64,000 nt of DNA from Paracoccaceae bacterium (GCA_018223125.1 JAAEZA010000009.1:1-64000); one strand, 5' to 3'. Shown: positions 19,606-29,357, counted from the stretch's first letter. The notes: generated from the sequence alone by a model not told the origin. Numbers and translations: made by a program.

Positions 19606-21003
19606 TCAGAACGACTGGATAAGCGTGTCGAGCATTTGGTTGATCGAGGTCAAGACCCGCGCATTGGCGGCGTAGCTTTGTTCGATCACAAGCAACTTTT
19701 GCAGTTCGTCATCAATATTCACCCCTTCGAAATTGCTGCGTGATGCGGCAATTGTTTCGCCGGCGGATTGGGTGGTCTGGGTCGCCGCTTCGGCTGTGGC
19801 GCGCAGGCTTTGCTGTTGAGAGACCAGAGCCGGTGCCAGTTCAGCGAGAGTCAGGCTGTCCCCAAGTCCCGCCAGATCGACGGTCAGGCTTTGGTTGAAT
19901 CCGTCAAGCATCGCAGTGATATAGCTGCTGTCCCCGAGCGGCGTTGCCGGATCGCCGCCACTTTGCAGCAGGGAGGGAGAGCCACCGGCGGTATTGTCGA
20001 CCTCTCCGTTCACTTCGATCCGTCCCGCCAGCCCTTCGACAGACGCGGGATCATACACGTTGCCAGCGTCGGTAAACAGTCCGGTGCCACCGGAGCCAAA
20101 CGGGTTGGCATCCTGCATGGTTGAAACCAGACCGGCGGCCAACGCATCCAGCTGGGCGAACAGCTGCGGAAGCTGTTCATCGCGAAGTTCAAACAACCCG
20201 CTCAGGCTGCCCTGCATCACACCGCGGCCTTCGCCGTTTGGGGTAATGTCAACAGCGCCCGCAGAAAGCGTGCCTGCCACGGGATCGTAACTGATTGATT
20301 TCGCAGTATTGCCGATGACCAGTTCGGTTCCGGCGCCGGTATACAGGTTGATGGTGCCATCGTTTGACGTCACCGTCTGGATGTCCATGAAGCTGCTCAT
20401 ATCATCCAGCTTCTGGTCCATTTCGTCGAGATATCCCGCCTGTGTCACCGATCCGTCTTCAGAGCGCAGGATTTTCTGGTTCAGCGCTGCGATTTCCTCC
20501 AGCACTTCGTTCGCGGAGGACACATCGTAACGGATGTTACGCTCGACCTCTGAATTGATGTCGTCAACCGTTCCGGACAGATCGTTCAACTGCGATGCCA
20601 TGGCTTTGGCGGCGGTCACAACCTGTATCTGGGTGGATTCTTCTGAAGGCAGGGTCGACAGCAGAACCAGCGAGTTTTGCAGTTCGGACAGTTTGGCCGC
20701 AGGCGAAATTTCGTCATCGGGCTGACCGAGGAAACTCGTGTAGGCGCTCAGCCCGTCGGAGACTGTGGACTGCTGCGCCAGTTTGGACATGTTTTCACGG
20801 TCCAGCCGCTGAAGCAGCGTATCGACACTGCGTTCAACGGAAGTGACGGAAACGCCGCCTGTCACCTCGGTGGAAAGGTTGGCCCATTTTCTGGTGACGC
20901 CTTCGGTTCCGGAATTCGCCATATTCCGGGAGACGATATCGGTTTGTTGCGCGGCGACGGTCAAACCGGATCGCGCAATACTCAGTGCAGAAGACAGGCT
21001 CAT
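19606..21003 (-). CDS. flgK: hook-filament junction protein FlgK
   Basis: ALSIARSGLTVAAQQTDIVSRNMANSGTEGVTRK and C-terminal YAANARVLTSINQMLDTLI. Confidence 0.93.
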   Translation of the reverse strand: MSLSSALSIARSGLTVAAQQTDIVSRNMANSGTEGVTRKWANLSTEVTGGVSVTSVERSVDTLLQRLDRENMSKLAQQSTVSDGLSAYTSFLGQPDDEISPAAKLSELQNSLVLLSTLPSEESTQIQVVTAAKAMASQLNDLSGTVDDINSEVERNIRYDVSSANEVLEEIAALNQKILRSEDGSVTQAGYLDEMDQKLDDMSSFMDIQTVTSNDGTINLYTGAGTELVIGNTAKSISYDPVAGTLSAGAVDITPNGEGRGVMQGSLSGLFELRDEQLPQLFAQLDALAAGLVSTMQDANPFGSGGTGLFTDAGNVYDPASVEGLAGRIEVNGEVDNTAGGSPSLLQSGGDPATPLGDSSYITAMLDGFNQSLTVDLAGLGDSLTLAELAPALVSQQQSLRATAEAATQTTQSAGETIAASRSNFEGVNIDDELQKLLVIEQSYAANARVLTSINQMLDTLIQSF

Positions 21004-21014
21004 GTCAGCTTATC

Positions 21015-22301
21015 CTAGCGTTTCAGATTGTTGACTTCTTGCATCATCTCATCCGACGTGGTGATGGATTTTGCATTGGAAGAATAGGCGCGCTGAACCT
21101 GAATCAGTTCTGTCATTTCCTGCGCAATGTCCACGTTGGAGGCTTCGGTTGCGCCCGCTTCAATGGTTCCGGCACCCGATCCGGCCACGTTCATCACGGC
21201 CTCGCCAGAGCCAAGCGTCAGGGCGTAGGCATTGCCAGAAGTTTCTTCCATTGCTCCGGGGCTTGTGACTGTTGCCACGGCGATCTGATACAGCGCCTGA
21301 CGTTCGCCATTTTCAAAAATGCCGATCAGATTGCCTTCCGCGTCGATCTCGGATTTTTCAACCGCAGAGGCAGACCAGCCGTCAACGGTCATCTGCTGGG
21401 GTTCGTAATCCCCGTCAAACTGGGTGATGCCGGTAAAGGTGCCGACCGCGCCAAGGGCCACAACCAGATTTTGTGGCGCTGTTCCGTTGTCGATGGTCAA
21501 AGTCATATTGCCATCTGCATCCACCGAAAAATCCGCAGGTGCAGTCAGTCCGGGATCAGCGGTAAACGCATAGGACGCAGGCGCCCCTGCTGTTGCACCG
21601 GAGTCCGAAAAGACCACTTCAACAGTGCCGTAAACCGTGCCGTCGTCGCCCGACACCTCGATGCTCCAAGTGTTTTCCGTGGTGTCGGAAGGGGTCCATG
21701 CAAAGCTGAGCCCTTCCTGTTCGCCAAGCGCGGTATAATAGGACATGCTGGACACAAAAGGGTCTTCGGCAACGCCGGTGCCCGTCAGGCTGGAAGGCAG
21801 GTTGCCTTCTATCTTGCCCGCAGTCGACATTTCCGCGGTCATGGCCGCAGTCCCCATTTTAACGGCCTCAAGATCGCTGAAGGTGTTGCGATCCACGCCG
21901 GTGATGCTGCCGTCTTCATAGCCGTAGCCAGCCAGATAATATCCAGCGGCGTTAACCATATAGCCGTTCTTATCCACTTCAAAAGAGCCTGCACGGGTCA
22001 GCAGGAAGTTTGACGCGTCCTTGCTGTCAGGGTCTTTCATCACAACAAAGAAACCGTCTCCGTCTACCGCGAGATCCGTTTCGGATGTAGATCCGATAAT
22101 CGCGCCGCCGGTTTCAATATCCTTGCGGTCGACACTGCTGACAGAGCCGGATTCCCCAACCACCTGACTGACCATCTGGGTAAAATTGCGCTTATAGCCG
22201 ATCGTGCTGGAATTCGCGATATTGTTGGAAATCGTGGCAACGGACTGAGAATTTACCTTAAGGCCCGCGACGCCTGCCTGCATGGCATTCTGAATGGACA
22301 T
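21015..22301 (-). CDS. flgE: flagellar hook protein FlgE
   Basis: ISNNIANSSTIGYKRNFTQMVSQV and C-terminal VQRAYSSNAKSITTSDEMMQEVNNLKR; start at MSIQNAMQ. Confidence 0.93.
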   Translation of the reverse strand: MSIQNAMQAGVAGLKVNSQSVATISNNIANSSTIGYKRNFTQMVSQVVGESGSVSSVDRKDIETGGAIIGSTSETDLAVDGDGFFVVMKDPDSKDASNFLLTRAGSFEVDKNGYMVNAAGYYLAGYGYEDGSITGVDRNTFSDLEAVKMGTAAMTAEMSTAGKIEGNLPSSLTGTGVAEDPFVSSMSYYTALGEQEGLSFAWTPSDTTENTWSIEVSGDDGTVYGTVEVVFSDSGATAGAPASYAFTADPGLTAPADFSVDADGNMTLTIDNGTAPQNLVVALGAVGTFTGITQFDGDYEPQQMTVDGWSASAVEKSEIDAEGNLIGIFENGERQALYQIAVATVTSPGAMEETSGNAYALTLGSGEAVMNVAGSGAGTIEAGATEASNVDIAQEMTELIQVQRAYSSNAKSITTSDEMMQEVNNLKR

Positions 22302-22363
22302 TCCTGTTTCCCTTTCGGATTTTCCAGACAAGTTCAGGCCTGTCCGGTTCTGTTGTTCTTCCT

Positions 22364-24097
22364 TCAGTCGGACGTGTTTAACGCCGCAACCGCCTCAAGA
22401 GCCGATGTGGCCCGCTCAACAATCCCGCGTGCAGCTTCTACCGAAAGCGGGGAGATTTGGGGCGCTTCTGCGGCCCGGATGGTGGTGAGCCGCGCCACTT
22501 TTTCGCGCGAGTCGCCGATAAGACTTTGCAAGTAGCCGGATACATCGGACTGCCCGCGGGCAGCTGCGATGCGGGCGGCGTGAATACCTTCTGCGGATGG
22601 CAGCGCGCCCGCCCGCGACAGGGCGGAAAGTGCTGCGTCCTCATTGTTTTTGCTTAAGGCGTAGCGTCCGATTTCAAGTGAAACCGTCGCGTCGCCTTCG
22701 TTTGCCGGTGTGCCGCCGGCCAAAAGTTCAATTTTCGCAAATTCTGGATCAAGGTCTTTCACGCGTTCCACCGGACGGCGGGCGATCGAATTTCTTGCGG
22801 CAGCAGGTATATCTTCCCGCTGATACCGCCTTGCCTGTTCCAGCAACAACCGGTCCAGCAGGGCAGGGGAGATTTCGGCTTGCTCTTGTTCCAGCAACCC
22901 GTCCCAAATATCTGCGTATTCAGCTTCGGCAGCGACCGTCAGCCCCGCCCGCGCGAAACGTCCGGCCAGAGCACCGCGAACCTCTACCCGCTGTGTATGG
23001 GCGCTCATGTAAGGTTCAAGACGTCGCACCATGGCCAGAGAGTCCGGCAGGCTCATAGCGTCTGCCTCGATCGCCTCTGCCATTTGACCCAATATCACGG
23101 CGATCCGTCGTTCTGCCAATTCTGCTTCGGGTGTTTCGGGGTGGTCGGCGTGCAGTGATGCCATGGAAATGATTGCGGTTTCCGCATCCCCGAGATCTTC
23201 GGAAACCCGCGCCAGCAAGGCGCGCATTCTCAGCGCCAGCGCGTCGCCGCGCCAGCGGGCCAGGCCTTCTACCAGAAGATCCCGCACACGTTCCCGCACC
23301 GCGCGATCGGGGTTTTCAAGCGCCATATTGGCCAGTTCGATCCGCGCCTGTGCTGCTGCGCGGTCCTGATGCTCTGATGCCCAGGCAAAAAAATCAAAGG
23401 CATTCTGGTTTTGCCGTTCTGCGCGCGCCAGAAGACCGCGCATCAGCAGCATCTGTGATGTTCCGGCAAGGTCTGTACCCATTTCCGAGGCATTTAGAAG
23501 GCTTCTTGCAAAATCCAGATCTTTATTCGCAACTGCTGCATCAAAGAGCACCGGCACAAGGCGACCGGCGACTGCCGGACTGTGCCGCTCGAGCCGTGTG
23601 GACGCAGACCGCAGCAAATCGGTTTCAACAGAATCGCCCGCCGACAAACCGGCTACAACCGACCACACAGGATCCAGTCGCAGGGCCGCCGGAACCTCTC
23701 TATCTGCCGTTCGATCGCCGGAAAGGATGTCAATCATGGCCAGATAAGCACGCGCGCGTTCGCTTTCATCCTGCGTGGCACCGTTAAGACTGTATTCTAC
23801 TAAATCTTGTGCTTCGGGAAGCATCATCCAGCTGATAAGGAACTGGGCATAATCCAGTGCTGCTGTCGAACGTCGGGCCGGTTCAGCAGTCGCAAAATTT
23901 GCTGAAAAAGCCTGCTGTGCCGTATTAAACTGTGTGTTTTCAAAGCGTGTGTCGAGTTGAGACTCCGGAAGGGGCGGCATTTCTGCCTCTATATGTTGTG
24001 GTGTTTCATCCGCTGCATACGCAGGGTAGGATAGCGCCCCGATCAGCCCCGCCACAACCGCAACCAGCCCGAAAAACCGTCGGGCGGTAAATATCAT
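22364..24097 (-). CDS. uncharacterised exported helical-repeat (TPR-like) protein
   Basis: Signal peptide MIFTARRFFGLVAVVAGLIGALSYPAYA (start moved to 24097), Ala/Leu-rich helical repeats. Confidence 0.6.
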   Translation of the reverse strand: MIFTARRFFGLVAVVAGLIGALSYPAYAADETPQHIEAEMPPLPESQLDTRFENTQFNTAQQAFSANFATAEPARRSTAALDYAQFLISWMMLPEAQDLVEYSLNGATQDESERARAYLAMIDILSGDRTADREVPAALRLDPVWSVVAGLSAGDSVETDLLRSASTRLERHSPAVAGRLVPVLFDAAVANKDLDFARSLLNASEMGTDLAGTSQMLLMRGLLARAERQNQNAFDFFAWASEHQDRAAAQARIELANMALENPDRAVRERVRDLLVEGLARWRGDALALRMRALLARVSEDLGDAETAIISMASLHADHPETPEAELAERRIAVILGQMAEAIEADAMSLPDSLAMVRRLEPYMSAHTQRVEVRGALAGRFARAGLTVAAEAEYADIWDGLLEQEQAEISPALLDRLLLEQARRYQREDIPAAARNSIARRPVERVKDLDPEFAKIELLAGGTPANEGDATVSLEIGRYALSKNNEDAALSALSRAGALPSAEGIHAARIAAARGQSDVSGYLQSLIGDSREKVARLTTIRAAEAPQISPLSVEAARGIVERATSALEAVAALNTSD

Positions 24098-24156
24098 TCG
24101 GTGGTGGGCAAACTGATGCACGGATTTACCAGCCCTTTTTCCGGTATCTTTTTTAA

Positions 24157-24184
24157 TTTTTCGCATTTCTAGGGTATGCGAAAA
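24157..24184. promoter_or_regulatory. divergent inverted pair of flagellar motifs
   Basis: TTTTTCGCAT-N9-ATGCGAAAA perfect inverted repeat between 22364-24097(-) and flgF(+). Confidence 0.6.
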
Positions 24185-24260
24185 CACAACATAATGTATA
24201 GTTTATGATGTTGGCACAGATCAACCAGAAATAATCACCCGTTACGGAGACCTGCATCTT

Positions 24261-25001
24261 ATGGATAATATTGCATATCTTGCCATTTCCCGTGCAGCCC
24301 TGCTTCAGCGTGCTACGGATGTTGCGGCCAATAACGTGGCGAACGCAAACACCGACGGATTTCGCGCCTCTACTTCGGTGTTCGAAAGCATGATCTCTGA
24401 CACCAATACAAAAGACGACCTGCGGCGGATGTCCTATGCGATCGACGGCGGCACATATGCGAACCTTGAAGAGGGCGTGTTGGTGAAGACGTCCAACGCG
24501 CTGGATGTCGCGTTGACCGGCAGCGGCTGGTTCGGTTTCCAGACAGCGACAGGACAGACCGCATTGGGGCGCGCCGGTAATTTTGTCATGAACGGTCAAG
24601 GGGATCTGGTTACGCTGACAGGTGATCTGGTTCTGGATGAAGGCGGTGCGCCGATCAACATCCCACCGGGTTCCGGTTCAATAGAGATTGCGAAGGACGG
24701 AATGATCACCGACGCCAGAGGCGAGGAAATCGCGCGGATCGGGGTGTTTCAGGCAGATAATGTGGATAATTGGGCACAGGTTGGCGGGGCGAAACTGGCG
24801 CCGCGCGACGGGGCCGTTGCCCTTGTCCCTGTGTTGGAACCGCAAATGGCACAAGGCTTTGTCGAAAAGTCGAACGTGAACCCGATTTTGGAGATGTCAC
24901 GCATGATTACCCTTCAACGGGAATACGAAAGCTCCATGAATCTGGTGAATATTGGCGATGACCTGCGCAAGCAAACCCTTAGCAGCCTCGCCCCGAAATA
25001 A
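24261..25001 (+). CDS. flgF: flagellar proximal rod protein FlgF
   Basis: ATDVAANNVANANTDGFRAS and rod-protein C-terminus. Confidence 0.92.
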   Translation: MDNIAYLAISRAALLQRATDVAANNVANANTDGFRASTSVFESMISDTNTKDDLRRMSYAIDGGTYANLEEGVLVKTSNALDVALTGSGWFGFQTATGQTALGRAGNFVMNGQGDLVTLTGDLVLDEGGAPINIPPGSGSIEIAKDGMITDARGEEIARIGVFQADNVDNWAQVGGAKLAPRDGAVALVPVLEPQMAQGFVEKSNVNPILEMSRMITLQREYESSMNLVNIGDDLRKQTLSSLAPK

Positions 25002-25049
25002 TCCTGCGCAAAGCATTTGCGAAAAAGAATACGTTAAGCGGAGATCACA

Positions 25050-25832
25050 ATGAAGACCCTTGGAATTGCAGCAACAGGTATGCAGGCGCAACAGATTAAC
25101 GTTGACGTGATTGCCAACAACATCGCCAATGCCAATACCACCGGATACAAGGCAGGGCGTGCCACGTTTACAGATCTGATCTATCAGACGCTGGAACGGG
25201 AAGGGGCGGCCAACGCGGATGGCACTGTCCGGCCCGTCGGGGTGGATATCGGGCTTGGTGTGCACGCGACAGGTGTTGTACGCCTCAATACACAGGGCGG
25301 TCTGGTCCAAACGGACAACCAGCTTGACCTTGCGATTGACGGGGATGGTTACTTCATCATCACCCGCGCAGACGGTAGCACGGCATACAGCCGCGCAGGC
25401 AACCTGATCCTGTCTCCCGAGGGCGAGATCGTAACACTGGATGGCAACCTGCTGGAACCTGCGCTTGTGGTGCCGGACGATGTGCAGGAAATCGAAATTA
25501 CGCAAGAAGGTCTGGTTCTGGCTTATACTGCCAATGCAATCGAACCTGATGAAATCGGGCAACTGACGCTCGCCACATTCATCAATGACGCCGGTCTGAA
25601 GCCTATCGGGAACAACCTCCTGCTTGAAACGGCAGCCTCCGGCGAGCCGATGGTCGGCAACCCCGGCGACGAGGCTTATGGCATTCTGCGTCAGGGCTAT
25701 CTTGAAAACTCGAACGTTGATCCGATCAAACAGATGACCGACCTGATCACGGCACAGCGCAGCTATGAACTCGGGGCGAAAGCCTTGAAAGCAGCTGACG
25801 AGATGATGCAGACGGCCAACCAGATCCGATAA
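25050..25832 (+). CDS. flgG: flagellar distal rod protein FlgG
   Basis: IANNIANANTTGYKAGRATFTDLIYQ; GYLENSNVDPIKQMTDLITAQRSYELGAKALKAADEMMQTANQIR. Confidence 0.96.
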   Translation: MKTLGIAATGMQAQQINVDVIANNIANANTTGYKAGRATFTDLIYQTLEREGAANADGTVRPVGVDIGLGVHATGVVRLNTQGGLVQTDNQLDLAIDGDGYFIITRADGSTAYSRAGNLILSPEGEIVTLDGNLLEPALVVPDDVQEIEITQEGLVLAYTANAIEPDEIGQLTLATFINDAGLKPIGNNLLLETAASGEPMVGNPGDEAYGILRQGYLENSNVDPIKQMTDLITAQRSYELGAKALKAADEMMQTANQIR

Positions 25833-26524
25833 TGGCAACGACGCGTGTGATCAAAGCCGTGATGGCGTTTCTGCTGGTGTGCTGGGGCGGCATGCTACAG
25901 GCGGACGATCACCTTTTTGCAGGCACGCCGGTTTCTCTTCTTGTGGAAGAGCAACTGTTGGCCGCCAGCCTACAGGACATTCCCGAAGACGGCCGGATCG
26001 AGCTGAAACTGCCAAGGGGCTTGCCCGAAAAAGGGGCGCGGCTGGAAGGATTTTCCTTCGATCCCCGTTCAGGCATGTTTGCAACGCGGCTGATCACGAC
26101 CGAAGGGGAGAGTATCGGTTTTCGCGGACAGGCAATTGTCGCGGTTCCGGTGTACGTGCCCGTGCGCCGTATTCCGGCAGGGACATTGCTTAGCGAAAAG
26201 GATTTCCGCACAACTGATATCGCCCTGAATACCCTGCCTTCCAAATCCCTGCGGAAACAGCAGGACATCGTAGGAATGGAATCTCGCAGAATCCTTTTGG
26301 AAGGGCGTCCGGTTCTTGAGGGATCGCTTTCGGAACCGCTTGTAATCGAACGGGGCGACAAGGTGACGATTGTGCTCTCGAACGGGGGATTGAACCTCAG
26401 CGCGCCCGGGAAATCGCTTGAAGACGGGGCGAAAGGCGATGACGTGCGCATAGTAAACCTGAGCTCTAACATAGCTCTGACAGCAACCGTGGTGAGAGAA
26501 GGTCTGGTCGAAGTAGCACCCTAG
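25832..26524 (+). CDS. flgA: P-ring chaperone FlgA
   Basis: SAF-like C-domain VPVRRIPAGTLLSEKDFRTTDIAL...LGRPV...LSEPLVIERGDKVTIVLSNGGLNL. Confidence 0.88.
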   Translation: MATTRVIKAVMAFLLVCWGGMLQADDHLFAGTPVSLLVEEQLLAASLQDIPEDGRIELKLPRGLPEKGARLEGFSFDPRSGMFATRLITTEGESIGFRGQAIVAVPVYVPVRRIPAGTLLSEKDFRTTDIALNTLPSKSLRKQQDIVGMESRRILLEGRPVLEGSLSEPLVIERGDKVTIVLSNGGLNLSAPGKSLEDGAKGDDVRIVNLSSNIALTATVVREGLVEVAP

Positions 26525-26599
26525 GTGCGGGCGGGCCGGATAACAGGAACCAAGACAGGAACATCCCGAAGATATTCGCGGAGCAACAAAGAGACAGCA

Positions 26600-27367
26600 A
26601 TGAGACAGAAGTCCCGTACATTTGCGAAAATTCTAATTCTATCGTGTTTCGGACTTGTCGCCTGCGACCAGTATAAAGAACACCGCAATCCGGAAATGTC
26701 AGAGATCGAAGTGAGCGCAGTGTCCATGCCAGAGGCCAACGTGGTGCATGTGCCCATGCCCGAACCGGAGCCGGTCCGGATTCCGCAGCGGGCAGAGGCG
26801 TCTTCCCTGTGGCAGACCGGCTCCACCGGATTTTTCGGCGATCATCGTGCATCGCGCGTCGGTGATATTCTAACCGTTCTGATCGAAATCGACGATGAAG
26901 CGGAATTGGAAAACGAATCTCGCAGGTCACGTTCTTCAGGCAATGAAATCGACGGGTCTACCTTCCTTGGCTACGGCAGCAAACTGGACGCGATCCTGCC
27001 CGGCATCAATGAAGATGATCTGCCAACCGGCTCTATCATCGATCTGTCCTCCGGCAGCACATCGCGGGGACAGGGGAGCATTGCGCGCAACGAGAAAGTC
27101 AGTCTGAAAGTGGCGGTCATGATTATCCGTCGCCTTGCCAATAACAACATGGTTATTGCCGGCCGTCAGGAAGTGAAGGTGAACAACGAACTGCGCGAGT
27201 TGCGGGTTGCCGGTATTATCCGCCCCGTTGATGTGGATATGAGCAATGCGATCCCTTACGAAAAAATCGCAGAGGCGCGCATTTCTTATGGCGGGAAGGG
27301 TCAGCTGTCCCGTGTACAAACACCCCGCTATGGCGAGGATGTTCTGGACGTGATTCTTCCGTATTAA
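26600..27367 (+). CDS. flgH: flagellar L-ring lipoprotein FlgH
   Basis: Lipobox ...LVAC; VRPVDVDMSNAIPYEKIAEARISYGGKGQL-like C-terminus. Confidence 0.93.
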   Translation: MRQKSRTFAKILILSCFGLVACDQYKEHRNPEMSEIEVSAVSMPEANVVHVPMPEPEPVRIPQRAEASSLWQTGSTGFFGDHRASRVGDILTVLIEIDDEAELENESRRSRSSGNEIDGSTFLGYGSKLDAILPGINEDDLPTGSIIDLSSGSTSRGQGSIARNEKVSLKVAVMIIRRLANNNMVIAGRQEVKVNNELRELRVAGIIRPVDVDMSNAIPYEKIAEARISYGGKGQLSRVQTPRYGEDVLDVILPY

Positions 27368-27380
27368 GGCAGCACAAAAA

Positions 27381-27833
27381 ATGCGCAGGATATTCTTCAA
27401 AGGCACAAAAGATGGTGGGGTCGGCAAATTGCGGTTTGGTCTTCTCGCCGTTCTCTTGCTGGTGTGCCTTGGTGCGGGGGGCGGTCTGGGATTTACAGTT
27501 GGGGGAATGCTGTTCGCAGCTCCCCCTAAGGAAAAGCAGCAAAACACCACGGAAATTACGCTTGAAAAGATGACGATCAACGTGGTCGGGCGCGGGACCC
27601 TGATCTTTGATGCCCGCCTTGGCGTGTTTTCCGCTTCCAACGAAGTACCGGACCTTCAGTATCTCAGGGACACTACCCTAAGGCTGGCGACTGCGGCGGG
27701 ATCATTTCCTCTTGTACGGCAAAGTGAAAAAGTCATTCCGGCTGTTAATCATGCGCTCGGGCTTATGGCAAACCGGAACGGTTTTTCAGGTATTTCCATC
27801 GAAAACGCGGCTCTTTATCAAACCGGATTGTAG
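27381..27833 (+). CDS. small single-TM protein, possibly FliL-like
   Basis: 150 aa, one TM then periplasmic domain, directly follows flgH; family uncertain. Confidence 0.5.
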   Translation: MRRIFFKGTKDGGVGKLRFGLLAVLLLVCLGAGGGLGFTVGGMLFAAPPKEKQQNTTEITLEKMTINVVGRGTLIFDARLGVFSASNEVPDLQYLRDTTLRLATAAGSFPLVRQSEKVIPAVNHALGLMANRNGFSGISIENAALYQTGL

Positions 27834-27980
27834 CGGGTTCCGACGCAATGAAACCGGGCTGGTGCGAGGTTGCATGGCGCTTTATCGGGTGAAATTGTTT
27901 CGCAAACGTTACGTTGTAGGATTTACGCAAAAACTCTACCTTTGCGTGTCAAATTTGTTTGAATATTAATTTTTTACATG

Positions 27981-27997
27981 GCACAAATTAATTGTGC
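27981..27997. promoter_or_regulatory. inverted repeat GCACAAATTAATTGTGC
   Basis: GCACAA-ATTAA-TTGTGC in an AT-rich intergenic region. Confidence 0.5.
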
Positions 27998-28048
27998 TGA
28001 CCCGCCGTTATACATTTGCCTTTAATCCGCCGAATACCCGAGAAGAAT

Positions 28049-28687
28049 ATGCCCGAATTGTCCTACCCCGTGCGATCCGCCCCTTACAAGCACGCAGCTT
28101 CGGACAGGTCTTTCAGTGCTGTTGGTCATGCCGAACCAATGTCACAGGAAATGCCGTCTGCTTCCCGGCACACCCAGATTGAACGGGCGGCACAGGCTGT
28201 AGTGAATTTTTGCCAACCGCTTTCGAATTTTCTCAATCGCGGAGCACAGGGGCAGGGGGCACCGATGCCCGTTCTGGATATGACCGTTCTTGCGCTGGAT
28301 GCTTTTTCGGATGTTAAGGGGGGCGATGGCAAGCAACCGGACTGGCGTGTTGTTTCCGGTCGGGTGACCCGTCAGGAGAGCGCGGAAAGCTTGTATCACA
28401 AAGGCATCTGGCTGGAATCAGAGGACGGCTACATTCTGGATTTCAACCGGCCCGGCCTGTCCGATGGCATCCGCGTGACCCGCAAGGATGCCGGTGCGCT
28501 GGCTGAATATCGGGCCGAGAAACCTTTGAATGCGCCCAAAACAAGCAGTCTTTTACCGGTATGGCGGGGCGAGGCTTCGGGATTTGAAGGGTTTGCGAGC
28601 CAGCAACAGATGCGTAGTTCCTATCTGGCCATGATACAGGGTGTTACTGCAATCATGACAACCCCGCTTGCCCATCTGCACTTCTGA
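28049..28687 (+). CDS. uncharacterised flagellar-cluster protein
   Basis: About 212 aa ORF from MPELSYPVRS; no recognised family. Confidence 0.5.
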   Translation: MPELSYPVRSAPYKHAASDRSFSAVGHAEPMSQEMPSASRHTQIERAAQAVVNFCQPLSNFLNRGAQGQGAPMPVLDMTVLALDAFSDVKGGDGKQPDWRVVSGRVTRQESAESLYHKGIWLESEDGYILDFNRPGLSDGIRVTRKDAGALAEYRAEKPLNAPKTSSLLPVWRGEASGFEGFASQQQMRSSYLAMIQGVTAIMTTPLAHLHF

Positions 28688-28718
28688 TCAGAATATTTTT
28701 CGCAAACTTTAGCGACAC

Positions 28719-29312
28719 CTAACCGAACCAGACCCTGCGGTCGCCGGAATCTACGTGGATGAAGCGCCCGCGGTAATGTCCGGTGCCACCGATCTCCAAC
28801 CACTGGGCGTATCGCGCTACATTGGCTACATCACCGCCTTTGACCACGAAATCCACTGCTCTGCCGCGCAGGTGCAGTGAATTTACCGCAGGGCGATAGC
28901 CTTCGCTGCGCAGATAGTCGTTGGTTCTTTTGGTCCGAAAGCCGGAATTGATCCGGATTTCTCCCGACAGGCCATCCCGCACCGCCGCGGTGCGGATGGC
29001 GGCAAGTCCCCAATATAGGCGTACATCCATTTGCACGACCTGATCCTGCCGCCAGTCCCGCAGCAGGTGGTTAATTTTGTTCACGGCGGCCAGATCGTAT
29101 CCGGAAGCGCCGAAGAAACGGACCTTTTCGCGTTCCTTCGTATGGGGATTGTAAAGGTCAAGATAGGGTTCGATCAGCGGAACCAGTTGGTCAAGTTTGC
29201 TGTTCTTGCGCACGGGTTCGGGTATGTTCAGCCCGTCATCTGCAAAGGTCGGAAGGACGGGCAAAAGGGCGCTGGCAAGACCGCTACAAATGATCCTGCG
29301 TCTCGAAATCAT
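28719..29312 (-). CDS. exported DUF882/YcbK-like M15-fold peptidase
   Basis: Arg-rich signal MISRRRIICSGLASALLPVLPTFA; INSGFRTKRTNDYLR, SLHLRGRAVDF (H-x6-D), FIHVDSG. Confidence 0.8.
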   Translation of the reverse strand: MISRRRIICSGLASALLPVLPTFADDGLNIPEPVRKNSKLDQLVPLIEPYLDLYNPHTKEREKVRFFGASGYDLAAVNKINHLLRDWRQDQVVQMDVRLYWGLAAIRTAAVRDGLSGEIRINSGFRTKRTNDYLRSEGYRPAVNSLHLRGRAVDFVVKGGDVANVARYAQWLEIGGTGHYRGRFIHVDSGDRRVWFG

Positions 29313-29357
29313 ATGTTTCCCCTCATTAACATTTTTCGCAAAATCTTGAGCACGTTG

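Noticed and set aside
26620-26631. TACATTTGCGAAAA match inside flgH
   Set aside because: Lies within codons R-T-F-A-K of the FlgH signal peptide, so probably coincidental; not counted as a promoter copy.
17571-27988. TGGCAC-containing stretches (17571, 24208, 27979) resembling sigma-54 -24 elements
   Set aside because: No GC (-12) element at the required spacing in any of the three.
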